DNA of 64,000 bases, taken from Pseudomonas putida (GTDB lineage: Bacteria > Pseudomonadota > Gammaproteobacteria > Pseudomonadales > Pseudomonadaceae). Position numbers and translations under genes: made by a program. Every line of letters starts with the position of its first letter. Within the stretch, counting starts at the first letter, position 1. Location of the stretch: positions 1 to 64,000 of the forward strand of contig NZ_JANHKS010000010.1 of assembly GCF_028682175.1 (NCBI RefSeq), in the 5' to 3' direction. Of this stretch, positions 41,607-50,486 are shown piece after piece. The notes beneath the pieces were generated by a model. That model was given only the letters and a program-made list of their open reading frames with translations. It did not search any database and was not told the DNA's origin.

Positions 41607-42370
41607 CAAACCTCCAGCAGACGGCGCACGCGTTCCAGATCCTCGGCAGTGTCCACACCGGCGGGCGGTGCTTCCAGCGCGTCGGCAACGTGGATACGCA
41701 CGCCATGCCACAAGGCGCGCAACTGCTCCAGGTTCTCGGTGTTTTCCAGCCAGCACGGGCCCCAGCTGACGAAGTCATGCAGGAAACCGGCGCGGTAGGC
41801 ATAGATGCCGATGTGACGACGGTACGGCACGCCTTCAGGCAATTCGTCGCGGCTCTTGGCCAGGGCATCACGCGCCCATGGCAGCGGCGCGCGGCTGAAG
41901 GTCAGGGCCAGGCCATTGAGGTCGGAACTGACCTTGACCACGTTGGGATTGAACAGCGCGGCCACGTCATCGATAGGCTCGGCCAGGGTCGACATGCGCG
42001 CCTCGGTGTGCGCCGCCAGGTTATCAGCGACCTGGTCGATCACTGCAGGCGGGATCATAGGCTCGTCGCCCTGAACGTTGACCACGATGGCATCGTTGGC
42101 CAGCCCCAGCAACGAAGCCACTTCAGCCAGGCGGTCGGTGCCGGAGTTGTGGTCGTCGCGGGTCATCAGGACCTCGGCGCCGAATGCCTGGCAGGCCTCG
42201 ACGATGCGCTGATCGTCGGTGGCCACGACTACGCGCTGGGCGCTGCTCTTGCGCGCCTGTTCCCAGACGTGCTGGATCATCGGCTTGCCGGCGATGGTTT
42301 TCAGCGGCTTGCCGGGGAAACGGCTGGAGCCGTAACGCGCCGGGATGACAACGGTAAACGCTGCGGTCAT
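41606..42370 (-). CDS. kdsB: 3-deoxy-manno-octulosonate cytidylyltransferase
   Basis: Makes CMP-Kdo for LPS inner core. 254 residues: [15 protein letters not shown] (about 8-22), [10 protein letters not shown], and A-L-W-H-G-V-R-I-H. Stop and murB start share one base (TGATG), so the pair is coupled. In P. aeruginosa a low-molecular-weight phosphatase gene sits between these two; here it is absent. Confidence 0.95.
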   Translation of the reverse strand: MTAAFTVVIPARYGSSRFPGKPLKTIAGKPMIQHVWEQARKSSAQRVVVATDDQRIVEACQAFGAEVLMTRDDHNSGTDRLAEVASLLGLANDAIVVNVQGDEPMIPPAVIDQVADNLAAHTEARMSTLAEPIDDVAALFNPNVVKVSSDLNGLALTFSRAPLPWARDALAKSRDELPEGVPYRRHIGIYAYRAGFLHDFVSWGPCWLENTENLEQLRALWHGVRIHVADALEAPPAGVDTAEDLERVRRLLEV

Positions 42371-42552
42371 TTGTCCAGACGCTCGTCGGTGGTCAGGGTG
42401 CGGGCTTCGCTTTCCAGCATGACAGGAATGCCGTCGCGGATCGGGAACGCAAGGCCTGCGCCCTTGCTGATGAGCTCGGTCTTGTCGGCGCTGAGCTTGA
42501 GCGGACCCTTGCAGACCGGGCAGGCGAGGATGTCGAGCAATTTGGTGTCCAT
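42367..42552 (-). CDS. Trm112-family zinc ribbon protein
   Basis: 61 residues, with one C-P-V-C pair at about 11-14 and [14 protein letters not shown], the signature of the small YcaR/Trm112 proteins. The second half-site that chelates zinc in eukaryotic Trm112 is not obvious here. Overlaps kdsB by 4 bases. In the lpxK-ycaR-kdsB operon of E. coli the order is the same. Function in bacteria unknown. Confidence 0.9.
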   Translation of the reverse strand: MDTKLLDILACPVCKGPLKLSADKTELISKGAGLAFPIRDGIPVMLESEARTLTTDERLDK

Positions 42553-42569
42553 AGGAGATCCTGAACGAG

Positions 42570-43565
42570 TCATGGAAGAAGGCGGTTTAACTGGGAATCG
42601 AACCAACTGACGAACGCTGCGGAGGGCACGGCCTCTACCGCCAGGTACCACCAGTTGGCCGCCGCAAAGGATGAACACTTCACGGCGTCTTTTTCGGTCA
42701 TGACCAACGGCAGGTCCGGCGTGAACGCCAGCGCCTGCGGGCTGAAAACGGCATGATCGGCGAATGCATGGGGAACAGGCCGCCAGTGTAGCCCTTCGAG
42801 GGTGTTGAAGAAACGCTGGGGGTTACCGATACCGGCGACCGCGTGCAGCGCCTGGCCGGCCGGGAAATAGTCCACAGGCTGGCGCTCGCCGGTCAGCAGG
42901 TTGACCAGTGCCGACGGCTGCAGCTTGAAGGCGTAGCCATCGTCGCGGTCCTCGCTGGCGCCGTTGTACAGCAGCGCATCGACGCTCTGCAGACGCTCCA
43001 CCGGCTCACGCAAGGGACCAGCAGGCAGGCAGCGGCGATTGCCCAGGCCACGGGCGGCGTCGATCAGCACCAGTTCAAGGTCCCGGGCCAGGCGATAATG
43101 CTGCAGGCCGTCGTCGGTGAGGATCAGGTCCAGCGGCTCCTGTGCCAGCAGGCCACGGACCGCTTGTGCGCGATCCGGGTCGATCATCAGCGGCACGCCG
43201 GTGCGCTTGACGATCAGCAGCGGCTCGTCCCCGACCTGATCGGCGCTGTGCTGCGCCAATACCCGCCACGGCAGGCTCGGCGGCCTGGCACCGTAGCCAC
43301 GGCTGACCACGCCCACCCGCAACCCGCGACGGCGGCAGTAATCGATCATCCACAGGATCAGCGGCGTCTTGCCCGTACCGCCCACCGTGATATTGCCCAC
43401 CACGATTACCGGTACCGGCGCCTTGTAGATGTCGCCCTGCCCCGCCACGAACCGCGCGCGCTTGCCGTTGACCACCCGGCGATACAGGCATTCCAGCGGA
43501 CGCAGCAAGGCCAGGGCCGGATGGCCGTTGTACCAGGCATCGAGCAAGCGGTCGGTCAGTGCCAT
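42570..43565 (-). CDS. lpxK: tetraacyldisaccharide 4'-kinase
   Basis: Phosphorylates lipid A precursor at the inner membrane. 331 residues with P-loop [13 protein letters not shown] near residue 55-68 and D-D-G-L-Q-H-Y near 148-154. An N-terminal hydrophobic segment (about 17-30) attaches it to the membrane. Its stop is close to the Trm112 start, and it overlaps exbD by one base. Confidence 0.94.
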   Translation of the reverse strand: MALTDRLLDAWYNGHPALALLRPLECLYRRVVNGKRARFVAGQGDIYKAPVPVIVVGNITVGGTGKTPLILWMIDYCRRRGLRVGVVSRGYGARPPSLPWRVLAQHSADQVGDEPLLIVKRTGVPLMIDPDRAQAVRGLLAQEPLDLILTDDGLQHYRLARDLELVLIDAARGLGNRRCLPAGPLREPVERLQSVDALLYNGASEDRDDGYAFKLQPSALVNLLTGERQPVDYFPAGQALHAVAGIGNPQRFFNTLEGLHWRPVPHAFADHAVFSPQALAFTPDLPLVMTEKDAVKCSSFAAANWWYLAVEAVPSAAFVSWFDSQLNRLLP

Positions 43566-43996
43566 CAGTTACCCGAGGCGGCCTCGACAGTGGTCATGCG
43601 CAGATGGGCGAAGCCCATTTTCCCGGCAGCGTCCATGGCAGTGATGACGGCCTGGTGCGGGGTCTTGCCGTCGGCGCTGATGGAAAGCGGCAGGCTGGTG
43701 TCGCCCCCGGATTCCTTCTGCAGGGCATCGATCAACGTGTCCAGCTTGCTGTCGACCAGCAGGGTGTTGTTCACCGAATAGACGCCATCGGCATTGATGG
43801 TGATGTCGACGTGCTTCTTGTCGACATCGTCGGCCGAGGCGCCGGTCACGGCCTGGGGCAGATCCACGCGCAACTGGGTTTCGCGGGTGAATGTGGTGGT
43901 GACCACGAAGAACAGCAGCAGGATGAACACCACGTCGATCAGCGACACCAGGTTGATGTCGATGGTCTCCCGGGGTTTGCGACGGCGGAATTTCAC
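43565..43996 (-). CDS. exbD: ExbD/TolR family transport protein
   Basis: 143 residues: one N-terminal membrane helix (about 18-37) with the functional Asp in [11 protein letters not shown] (about residue 22) and a periplasmic domain. Energises outer membrane transport or LPS-related work using proton motive force with ExbB. Here exbB-exbD sit upstream of lpxK, a position widely conserved and distinct from the TonB-linked copy; the partner is probably TolA/TonB-like elsewhere. Confidence 0.88.
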   Translation of the reverse strand: MKFRRRKPRETIDINLVSLIDVVFILLLFFVVTTTFTRETQLRVDLPQAVTGASADDVDKKHVDITINADGVYSVNNTLLVDSKLDTLIDALQKESGGDTSLPLSISADGKTPHQAVITAMDAAGKMGFAHLRMTTVEAASGN

Positions 43997-44676
43997 TTCT
44001 TGCGACCCTCGCCACGGGCTGCGGCCTTGAGGTCTGGCTGGGCGTCGGTCAGGTCGACGTCACGGTCGCCCTGCACCACTTCCACCAGCTTGATGGCTTC
44101 CTGCTCCATGCCGACGACCAGCTCATCGACCCGGTTTTGCAGGTAACGATGGAAGAAAATCGCAGGAATCGCCACGGTCAGGCCCGAAGCGGTGCAGATC
44201 AGCGCCTTGGCGATACCGCCGGCGAGCATGCCTGCGTTGCCGGTCATGCCGGTGGCAGTGAACGAACTGAAGATGTCGATCATGCCGAGCACGGTGCCCA
44301 GCAGCCCCAGCAGCGGCGCCATCGCGGCGATGGTACCCAGGGTTGCCAGATAGCGTTCCAGATCATGAATGACCCGGGCGGCGGCTTCCTCGATGCACTC
44401 TTTCATGATCTCGCGACCATGCCGGGAGTTGGCCAGGCCTGCCGCCAGGATTTCACCCAGCGGCGAGTCGGCGCGCAGCTCCTTGAGCTTGTCGCTGCTC
44501 AGTTGTTTGTCCTGGATCCAGCGCCACACCTGACCGAGCAGATGCGGTGGCGTAATGCGGCTGGCGCGCAGGGTCCACAGGCGCTCGATGATGATCCCGA
44601 CGGCGGCGATGGAACTCAAAATGATCGGTAGCATCATCCAGCCACCAGATTTGACCAGCTCCCACACAGCGACCAC
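43993..44676 (-). CDS. exbB: MotA/TolQ/ExbB family proton channel protein
   Basis: 227 residues with three membrane segments (about 15-35, 110-150, 160-185). The conserved A-P-L-L-G-L-L-G-T-V-L-G-M and A-L-I-C-T-A-S-G-L-T-V-A-I-P motifs are typical of ExbB. Overlaps exbD by 4 bases. Downstream of comEC by about 75 bases. Confidence 0.9.
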   Translation of the reverse strand: MVAVWELVKSGGWMMLPIILSSIAAVGIIIERLWTLRASRITPPHLLGQVWRWIQDKQLSSDKLKELRADSPLGEILAAGLANSRHGREIMKECIEEAAARVIHDLERYLATLGTIAAMAPLLGLLGTVLGMIDIFSSFTATGMTGNAGMLAGGIAKALICTASGLTVAIPAIFFHRYLQNRVDELVVGMEQEAIKLVEVVQGDRDVDLTDAQPDLKAAARGEGRKK

Positions 44677-44751
44677 CCCCTGAAAAAAAGTGGCGGTACT
44701 CTAACATAGCGTCGCAGCCTCACCGAACCCGGCGACGAAAAACCAGCCATT

Positions 44752-46968
44752 TCATTCACGCCAGAAGTGACGCGTCCTACGCTCGGCCCGGGCGTCCCCG
44801 AACTCGCCTAATTGCAAGGTGATGGCACCCAGCTCGGCACTGTCGTGAATCTGCATGCCCAGTCGCTGATAGCGTGCCATCACCAGCGGGTGTGGATGAC
44901 CAAAGGTGTTGTTGCGTCCACGGGAAATCAACACAGCGCGAGGCCCCACGGCCCGCAGGAACGCCTGGGACGAAGAACTGCGGCTGCCGTGATGGGGCGA
45001 TTGCAGCCAGTCGGCCCTGACATCAAACCCCTGGGCCAGCATGGCGCGTTCGGCGTGCACATCGATGTCGCCGGTCAGCAGCAGCCGTTCGCCGTTGGCT
45101 TCGACCCGCAGCACGCAGGAGGCAGGGTTGCTCTCTTTCGCCTGACTCCAGACCCAGGTGGTGAACGTCACTTCGTCCCAGGTCCATGTCTCGCCATCCC
45201 GGCAGGCGTCGCCGCGCAGTGAGCGGGGCATGCGCTGATGGTCACCGGCCAGGACTCTGGTCACCGGCAGCGCGCGCACGATGGCCTGGGCACCGCCGAT
45301 GTGGTCCAGATGGGCATGACTGAGCAGCATCATGTCCAGTTGCCTGACTGCCGCCCGGCGGATCGCGGGAAGCACCACCCGCTCGCCGATATCGACATCC
45401 CCGACCCTGGGCCCCGCGTCATACAGCAAGCTGTGCCCCTTAGTGCGCAGCAGGATTGCCAGGCCCTGCCCCACGTCCAGTTGCATCACTTCGACGCGGC
45501 CGGGCGCCAGGCTCTTCTGCGGCGCGAACACACACAGCAACAACATGGGCCAACCCAGCGGGCGCATTGGCAAGCCTCTGGGCAGCAACAGCAGGAACGC
45601 GCCCAGCAGGCTCAGCGGCCAGACCCAAGGCGGTACGGCCGGGCCGGTCCAGGCAGGCTGCAGGTCCGCCGCCCAGCCCAGAAAAGCGAACAGCCACTCC
45701 ATCGAGCCGCCTGCCAGCCAGAGCAATCCCTGGCCAATCGGCTCAAGCCCGAGAAGAAGTGTGCCGAACAGCGCCAGCGGCAGGATGAAAACGCTGACCC
45801 AGGGCACTGCCACCAGATTGACCAGCGGACCGCTCAGGCTCACCGGAAGATTCAACGCCAGCAACGCAGGCAGCAACCCCAGGGCAATCAGCCACTGTGC
45901 CCGCGACCAGCTCTGCAGCCAGCTCCAGCCTCCCAGGCGACCACCGAAAATCAGCATGAGGATCGCCACCGCCGCGAACGAAAGCCACAGCCCCGGCCGC
46001 AGGCTGCTAAGCGGTTCGGCGATCAACACCAGATTCAAGGCGATCAGAAAAGGCCAGGTCATGCCCAGATGCCGGAAGCGCAGCCGCCACAACAGCACCA
46101 GCCCGAGCATCACGCAGGCGCGCTGCACCGGCACCTCGAAACCCGCCAGCAAGCCATAGGCCAGCGCCCCGCCGAACGCCAGGCCGCACGCCGAGGGCAG
46201 CCACGGCACAAAGCGCGGCCACAGGCCCAGGCGTGCGAGGCCCGCTACCAGTGCATAAAGCAACCCGGCCAGCAGCCCGATGTGGGTGCCGGAAATCACC
46301 AGCAGATGAACTGTCCCGGTGTCCTGCAAGGCTTTCCAGTCGGCGGCGCTCAGCCCGGAATCGTCCCCCAGCACCAGTGCCGCCAGCGCGCCTTCACGCC
46401 CCTGTGCGTCAACCGCCAGCAAGCGCTGACGAACGCCATCGCGCCAGGAAGGAGCAGCCGCCTGAAGCAACTGCCCGTCGATCACCGTCCCGGTTGCGCC
46501 CACACGCTGCGCCAGCAGCCAGGCCTCGTAGTCGAACGCACCCGGATTGACCAGGCCCGCCGGACGCTTGAGCTTGACCGCCAGCCGCCAGCGCTCGCCT
46601 GAACCCACCGCAGGGCCGTTGTACCAGGCGACGCGGATGCGTTGCGGCAGCGCCGTACGCCGGGACTGCGGGCTGTCGATCTGAAACCGCACCACGCCGT
46701 CCACGGCACCCGGGAGGCCCACTACCTTGCCCTCCAGCCACAAGGTCTGGCCATCGAGGCGCGCGGGCAGCCGATCATCCAGCGCGGACTTGGCCGACAC
46801 ACAGGCCCACGTCAGCCCGAACAGAAACAACGCCAGCGGGTAGGTGCGAAACGGCAGCAGCATCAACCCCAGCACCGGCATGACCAGCAGCAACCAGACC
46901 GGCGGTAATTCCGGCAGAAAGCGCAGGGTCAACAGCCCCAGCGCAAGCGCCACCATCCCTGTGCGCAT
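44752..46968 (-). CDS. comEC: ComEC/Rec2 DNA-uptake membrane protein
   Basis: Inner-membrane channel for single-stranded DNA import in competent bacteria. 738 residues: N-terminal hydrophobic start and DUF4131 region, competence domain with many helices (about 195-480), then a metallo-beta-lactamase domain with S-H-A-H-L-D-H-I-G-G (about residue 553) and a second metal motif near H-G-S. It has the full length and no frame break. Pseudomonads outside P. stutzeri are not generally competent, but the gene is common to the genus here. Confidence 0.93.
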   Translation of the reverse strand: MRTGMVALALGLLTLRFLPELPPVWLLLVMPVLGLMLLPFRTYPLALFLFGLTWACVSAKSALDDRLPARLDGQTLWLEGKVVGLPGAVDGVVRFQIDSPQSRRTALPQRIRVAWYNGPAVGSGERWRLAVKLKRPAGLVNPGAFDYEAWLLAQRVGATGTVIDGQLLQAAAPSWRDGVRQRLLAVDAQGREGALAALVLGDDSGLSAADWKALQDTGTVHLLVISGTHIGLLAGLLYALVAGLARLGLWPRFVPWLPSACGLAFGGALAYGLLAGFEVPVQRACVMLGLVLLWRLRFRHLGMTWPFLIALNLVLIAEPLSSLRPGLWLSFAAVAILMLIFGGRLGGWSWLQSWSRAQWLIALGLLPALLALNLPVSLSGPLVNLVAVPWVSVFILPLALFGTLLLGLEPIGQGLLWLAGGSMEWLFAFLGWAADLQPAWTGPAVPPWVWPLSLLGAFLLLLPRGLPMRPLGWPMLLLCVFAPQKSLAPGRVEVMQLDVGQGLAILLRTKGHSLLYDAGPRVGDVDIGERVVLPAIRRAAVRQLDMMLLSHAHLDHIGGAQAIVRALPVTRVLAGDHQRMPRSLRGDACRDGETWTWDEVTFTTWVWSQAKESNPASCVLRVEANGERLLLTGDIDVHAERAMLAQGFDVRADWLQSPHHGSRSSSSQAFLRAVGPRAVLISRGRNNTFGHPHPLVMARYQRLGMQIHDSAELGAITLQLGEFGDARAERRTRHFWRE

Positions 46969-47122
46969 AAGGCTTTCCTTGCAGACGTATGAAAGACACC
47001 CCCATGGCTTAGCCCACTGGACAGCGAGCGCTTTTTATTAATTGTCACAAAGTCTGAATTTGCATCGGTCACCATCCATGCATACTTGCCCGCACTTTTC
47101 CGTCCAGCCGCCGGATTACCGA

Positions 47123-47641
47123 ATGCCACGTCACTTGATCAAACGCTACATGCCCGATCCGCACAGCATCCGGGAACACAAGTCCTTACGTTTTCTCGGG
47201 CGCCTGCTGCACGATCCGAACCTCTGGCACCTGAACCGGCACTCCGTGGCTCGTGCCATGGGCATCGGTCTGTTCGCCGCGCTGATGCCCATGCCGCTGC
47301 AGATGTTGCTGGCCGCCTTTCTGGCTGTCTGGGTACGGGCCAACATGCCGATTGCCGTCAGCCTGTGCTGGCTGACCAACCCCCTGACCATGCCGCCGGT
47401 GTTCTACTGCACCTACAAGATCGGCGCGCTGCTGATGGGCCTGCCGCCGCGCAGTTTTCCGGACGAAATGAGCTGGGAATGGATCAGCGGCCAGCTGTCG
47501 ACGCTGTGGCAGCCGTTCTTGCTGGGATCTGTGGTGGCGGGGATCGTGCTGGGGCTGGTGGGGTACTTCGGGACGATGGGGTATTGGCGTTGGTGGGTGG
47601 GACGGCAGTGGAAAGCGCGTCAGCACAAACGCAGCTCTTGA
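47123..47641 (+). CDS. DUF2062 membrane protein
   Basis: 172-residue membrane protein of unknown function. Two or three hydrophobic segments (about 45-70, 75-95, 135-155), with H-S-V-A-R-A-M-G-I-G-L-F and the P-L-T-M-P-P-V-F motif typical of DUF2062. The first ATG (47123, followed by Pro-Arg-His) was chosen over a start 27 codons upstream. Separated from comEC by a divergent promoter region. In P. aeruginosa it follows comEC too (PA2985). Confidence 0.85.
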   Translation: MPRHLIKRYMPDPHSIREHKSLRFLGRLLHDPNLWHLNRHSVARAMGIGLFAALMPMPLQMLLAAFLAVWVRANMPIAVSLCWLTNPLTMPPVFYCTYKIGALLMGLPPRSFPDEMSWEWISGQLSTLWQPFLLGSVVAGIVLGLVGYFGTMGYWRWWVGRQWKARQHKRSS

Positions 47642-47658
47642 AACTCAAGGCAATCCAC

Positions 47659-47747
47659 TGTGGGAGCGGGCTCGCCCGCGAATCGGGCCCGACCGGCACA
47701 ACGAATGTGTCGAATGGACCTATTCGCGGGCGAGCCCGCTCCCACAG
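47659..47747. repeat. REP pair, class C, inverted
   Basis: Two inverted copies of TGTGGGAGCGGGCTCGCCCGC-type palindromes, a third class of REP, around a spacer of about 45 bases. Class C appears only here in this window, in the gap between DUF2062 and the YadH-like gene, which converge. Confidence 0.85.
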
Positions 47748-47760
47748 GGTTGGCAGATAG

Positions 47761-48540
47761 CTATTGCCGCATCCCGCGCCCACTCACCAGCAGGCGAGCG
47801 CAGCCCAGGTACAGCACGATGGTCGCCACGACCATGAACGCCAGGGCGATGCTGATCTTGATGTCCGACACACCCAGGATCCCGAAGCGGAAGGCGTTGA
47901 CCATGTGCAGCACAGGGTTGGCCAGGGACACTGTCTGCCAGAACGGCGGCAGCAGGTTGATCGAGTAGAACACACCGCCCAGGTACGTCAGCGGGGTCAG
48001 GACGAAGGTCGGGATGATCGAGATATCGTCGAAGTTACGTGCGAAGACAGCGTTGATGAAACCCAGCAGCGAGAAGATCGTTGCGGTCAGCAGCACCACG
48101 ACGATGGTCACGCCCAGATGGTGCACCTGCAGGTCAGTGAAGAACATCGACAGAATGGTGACGATGACACCCACCATCAACCCGCGCAGCATCCCGCCCA
48201 GGGTGAAGCCGATCAGAATCGTGTGCGGCGACACCGGGGACACCATCAGCTCTTCCACCGAGCGCTGGAACTTGGCGCCGAAGAAGCTGGACACCACGTT
48301 GCCATAGGAGTTGGTGATCACCGACATCATGATCAGGCCCGGCACGATGTACTGCATGTAGGTGAAGCCACCCATGTCGCCGATCTGCCGCCCGATCAGG
48401 TTGCCGAAGATCACGAAGTACAGAACCATGGTGATCGCAGGCGGCAGCAGGGTCTGCGGCCAGATGCGCATGAAGCGACGCACTTCCCGGTAGACGATGG
48501 TGTTCATGGCGATCAGGTTGGGGCGCAGCTCCGAACTCAT
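47761..48540 (-). CDS. ABC-2 type permease (YadH-like)
   Basis: 259-residue inner-membrane permease with six hydrophobic helices and the ABC-2 signature F-R-S-V-E-E-L-M-V-S-P in a loop. Works with the ATPase upstream; overlap of 4 bases. Family includes YadH, transporters for capsule and LPS parts. Substrate unknown. Confidence 0.88.
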   Translation of the reverse strand: MSSELRPNLIAMNTIVYREVRRFMRIWPQTLLPPAITMVLYFVIFGNLIGRQIGDMGGFTYMQYIVPGLIMMSVITNSYGNVVSSFFGAKFQRSVEELMVSPVSPHTILIGFTLGGMLRGLMVGVIVTILSMFFTDLQVHHLGVTIVVVLLTATIFSLLGFINAVFARNFDDISIIPTFVLTPLTYLGGVFYSINLLPPFWQTVSLANPVLHMVNAFRFGILGVSDIKISIALAFMVVATIVLYLGCARLLVSGRGMRQ

Positions 48541-49469
48541 ACCGCCACCTTCGACAGATTCTTCTCGACCAGCCCCACGAACAGCTCCTCAAGGCGATTG
48601 GTTTTATTGCGCAGGCTCAGCACCTGAACGTTTTGCAGGGCCAGTTGACCGAACAGCGCGGTAATGCCGATGGTCTTGTCCACCTGCACTTCAAGAGTAT
48701 GGTTATCCACCAGACGCGACGGATAGCCGGCAAGTAGCGGCGCAACGGCCATCGGATCCTTGAGGTCCAGCAGGAAAGTCTCGACGTGCAGCTTGTTGAG
48801 CAGCGTCTTCATCCCGGTGTTTTCGATGATGGTGCCGTGGTCGATGATGCCGATGTTGCGGCACAGCTGCTCAGCCTCCTCCAGATAGTGGGTGGTGAGG
48901 ATGATGGTGATGCCCTTCTCGTTGAGCTCGGTGAGGAAGGTCCACATCGAACGGCGCAGTTCGATGTCCACGCCCGCAGTCGGCTCATCAAGGATCAACA
49001 GGCGCGGCTCGTGAATCAGCGCGCGGGCGATCATCAAACGGCGTTTCATGCCGCCGGAAAGTGACCGCGACGGCACTGCGCGCTTGTCCCACAGCCCGAG
49101 CTGGGTCAGGTACTGCTCGGCGCGCTCCTTGGCGATCTTCGGCGGAATGCCGTAGTAACCGGCCTGGGTCACCACGATGTCGAAGGTCTTCTCGAACTGG
49201 TTGAAGTTGAACTCCTGGGGCACTACGCCAATCGAGCGCTTGAGTTGCGCCGGATTGCGGTCCAGGTCGTTGCCGAAGATGTTCACCGTGCCGGTGGTCT
49301 TGTTGACCAGGGTCGAGATGATGCCGATGGTGGTGGATTTGCCGGCACCGTTAGGGCCGAGCAATGCGAAGAAATCACCCTCGGCAACGTCCAGATCGAT
49401 GCCCTTGAGGGCCTGGAATCCATTGCCGTAGGTCTTGGTTAGCTGCCGGATGGACAGAGCTGAACTCAT
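48537..49469 (-). CDS. ABC transporter ATP-binding protein (YadG-like)
   Basis: 310 residues: Walker A G-P-N-G-A-G-K-S-T (about 40-48), signature L-S-G-G-M-K-R-R-L, Walker B L-I-L-D-E-P-T-A-G-V-D and H-loop T-T-H-Y. Start 49469 gives M-S-S-A-L-S-I-R-Q-L; upstream starts run into non-conserved sequence. Two-gene exporter with the permease, matching PA2811-PA2812 of P. aeruginosa by order next to the GST gene. Confidence 0.9.
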   Translation of the reverse strand: MSSALSIRQLTKTYGNGFQALKGIDLDVAEGDFFALLGPNGAGKSTTIGIISTLVNKTTGTVNIFGNDLDRNPAQLKRSIGVVPQEFNFNQFEKTFDIVVTQAGYYGIPPKIAKERAEQYLTQLGLWDKRAVPSRSLSGGMKRRLMIARALIHEPRLLILDEPTAGVDIELRRSMWTFLTELNEKGITIILTTHYLEEAEQLCRNIGIIDHGTIIENTGMKTLLNKLHVETFLLDLKDPMAVAPLLAGYPSRLVDNHTLEVQVDKTIGITALFGQLALQNVQVLSLRNKTNRLEELFVGLVEKNLSKVAV

Positions 49470-49638
49470 GACTGAAAACACACCAATAAAAGGAAAAGGG
49501 AAAAGAGGACTGATACAAAACGACCGCCACTGAAACATTCCGTTGCAAACGCGGCCCGGATAGCCATGGTGCTTGCCGAGGCCGCGCAAGTACAGCGAGT
49601 TCTATTGATAGTAGATATTAATTCAACGCGGCGGGCGT

Positions 49639-50262
49639 TCAGGTCAGCGGCGTCATGACCGCCGTGCGATAGGCTTCACGCTGCTGCAAGCGCTCGTACC
49701 AGGCTTTGAGGTGAGGCAGCTCGCTACGTTCAATCGGCATTTCCAGCCAGGCGTAGATAAAGCTGCCCAGCGGGATGTCGCCCATGCCGAATTCATTGCC
49801 CGAGAGGTACGGCTGGCTCGCCAGGGTCTTGTCGACGATGCGCAGCAGATTTTCGACCGTCGCCCTGGCGGCGTTGATCTGGTTCCAGTCCTGTTGCTCG
49901 GCCGGGGTGCGCAGCACGCCCCAGAACACGGTGCGGAAAGGGCCGGCGAAAGTCGAGGTGGTCCAGTCCATCCATTTATCGGCCTGGGCCCGGGCTTTGG
50001 GGTCGGCAGGATAAAGCGCCGCATCGGCACCGTACTGCGCCGCCAGGTAGCGCACGATGGCGTTGGATTCCCACAGCACGAAGTCGCCGTCTTCGATCAT
50101 CGGCACCACGCCGTTGGGGTTCTTTGCCAGGTACTCAGGCTGATCGTTGAGGCCGAACGCGCCGCCCGCGTTGATCGACTCGTATTGGAGCCCCAGTTCC
50201 TGCGCGATCCACAACGCCTTGCGAACGTTGGACGAATTCTTGCGACCCCAGATCTTCAGCAT
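49639..50262 (-). CDS. glutathione S-transferase family protein
   Basis: 207 residues: N-terminal thioredoxin-fold domain with the catalytic Ser/Asn region S-S-N-V-R-K, P-N-G-V-V-P-M-I-E-D-G and E-S-N-A-I-V-R-Y, then an all-helical C-terminal domain. Detoxification or stress enzyme, substrate unknown. ATG 50262; longer starts rejected. Same place as PA2813. Confidence 0.88.
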   Translation of the reverse strand: MLKIWGRKNSSNVRKALWIAQELGLQYESINAGGAFGLNDQPEYLAKNPNGVVPMIEDGDFVLWESNAIVRYLAAQYGADAALYPADPKARAQADKWMDWTTSTFAGPFRTVFWGVLRTPAEQQDWNQINAARATVENLLRIVDKTLASQPYLSGNEFGMGDIPLGSFIYAWLEMPIERSELPHLKAWYERLQQREAYRTAVMTPLT

Positions 50263-50486
50263 CTTTTTATTCTCCTGCGTACGGTGACAATGAATTAGTG
50301 GCATATGCCTGTGGGCAGGCAGTCTACCCGACCGCAGGGCCAAGGGGGTATTAGAGCCACACCCTCACGCGCATCGGCCACGGTTCGAACTCCCATGGCA
50401 GGCAGGGGTCACTATCGATGCGCAGGGCAGAGCCTTGTCTGCGTGCTCGATGGCGCCTGTTTCGCCGTCTTTATGGAGGGATTCCT

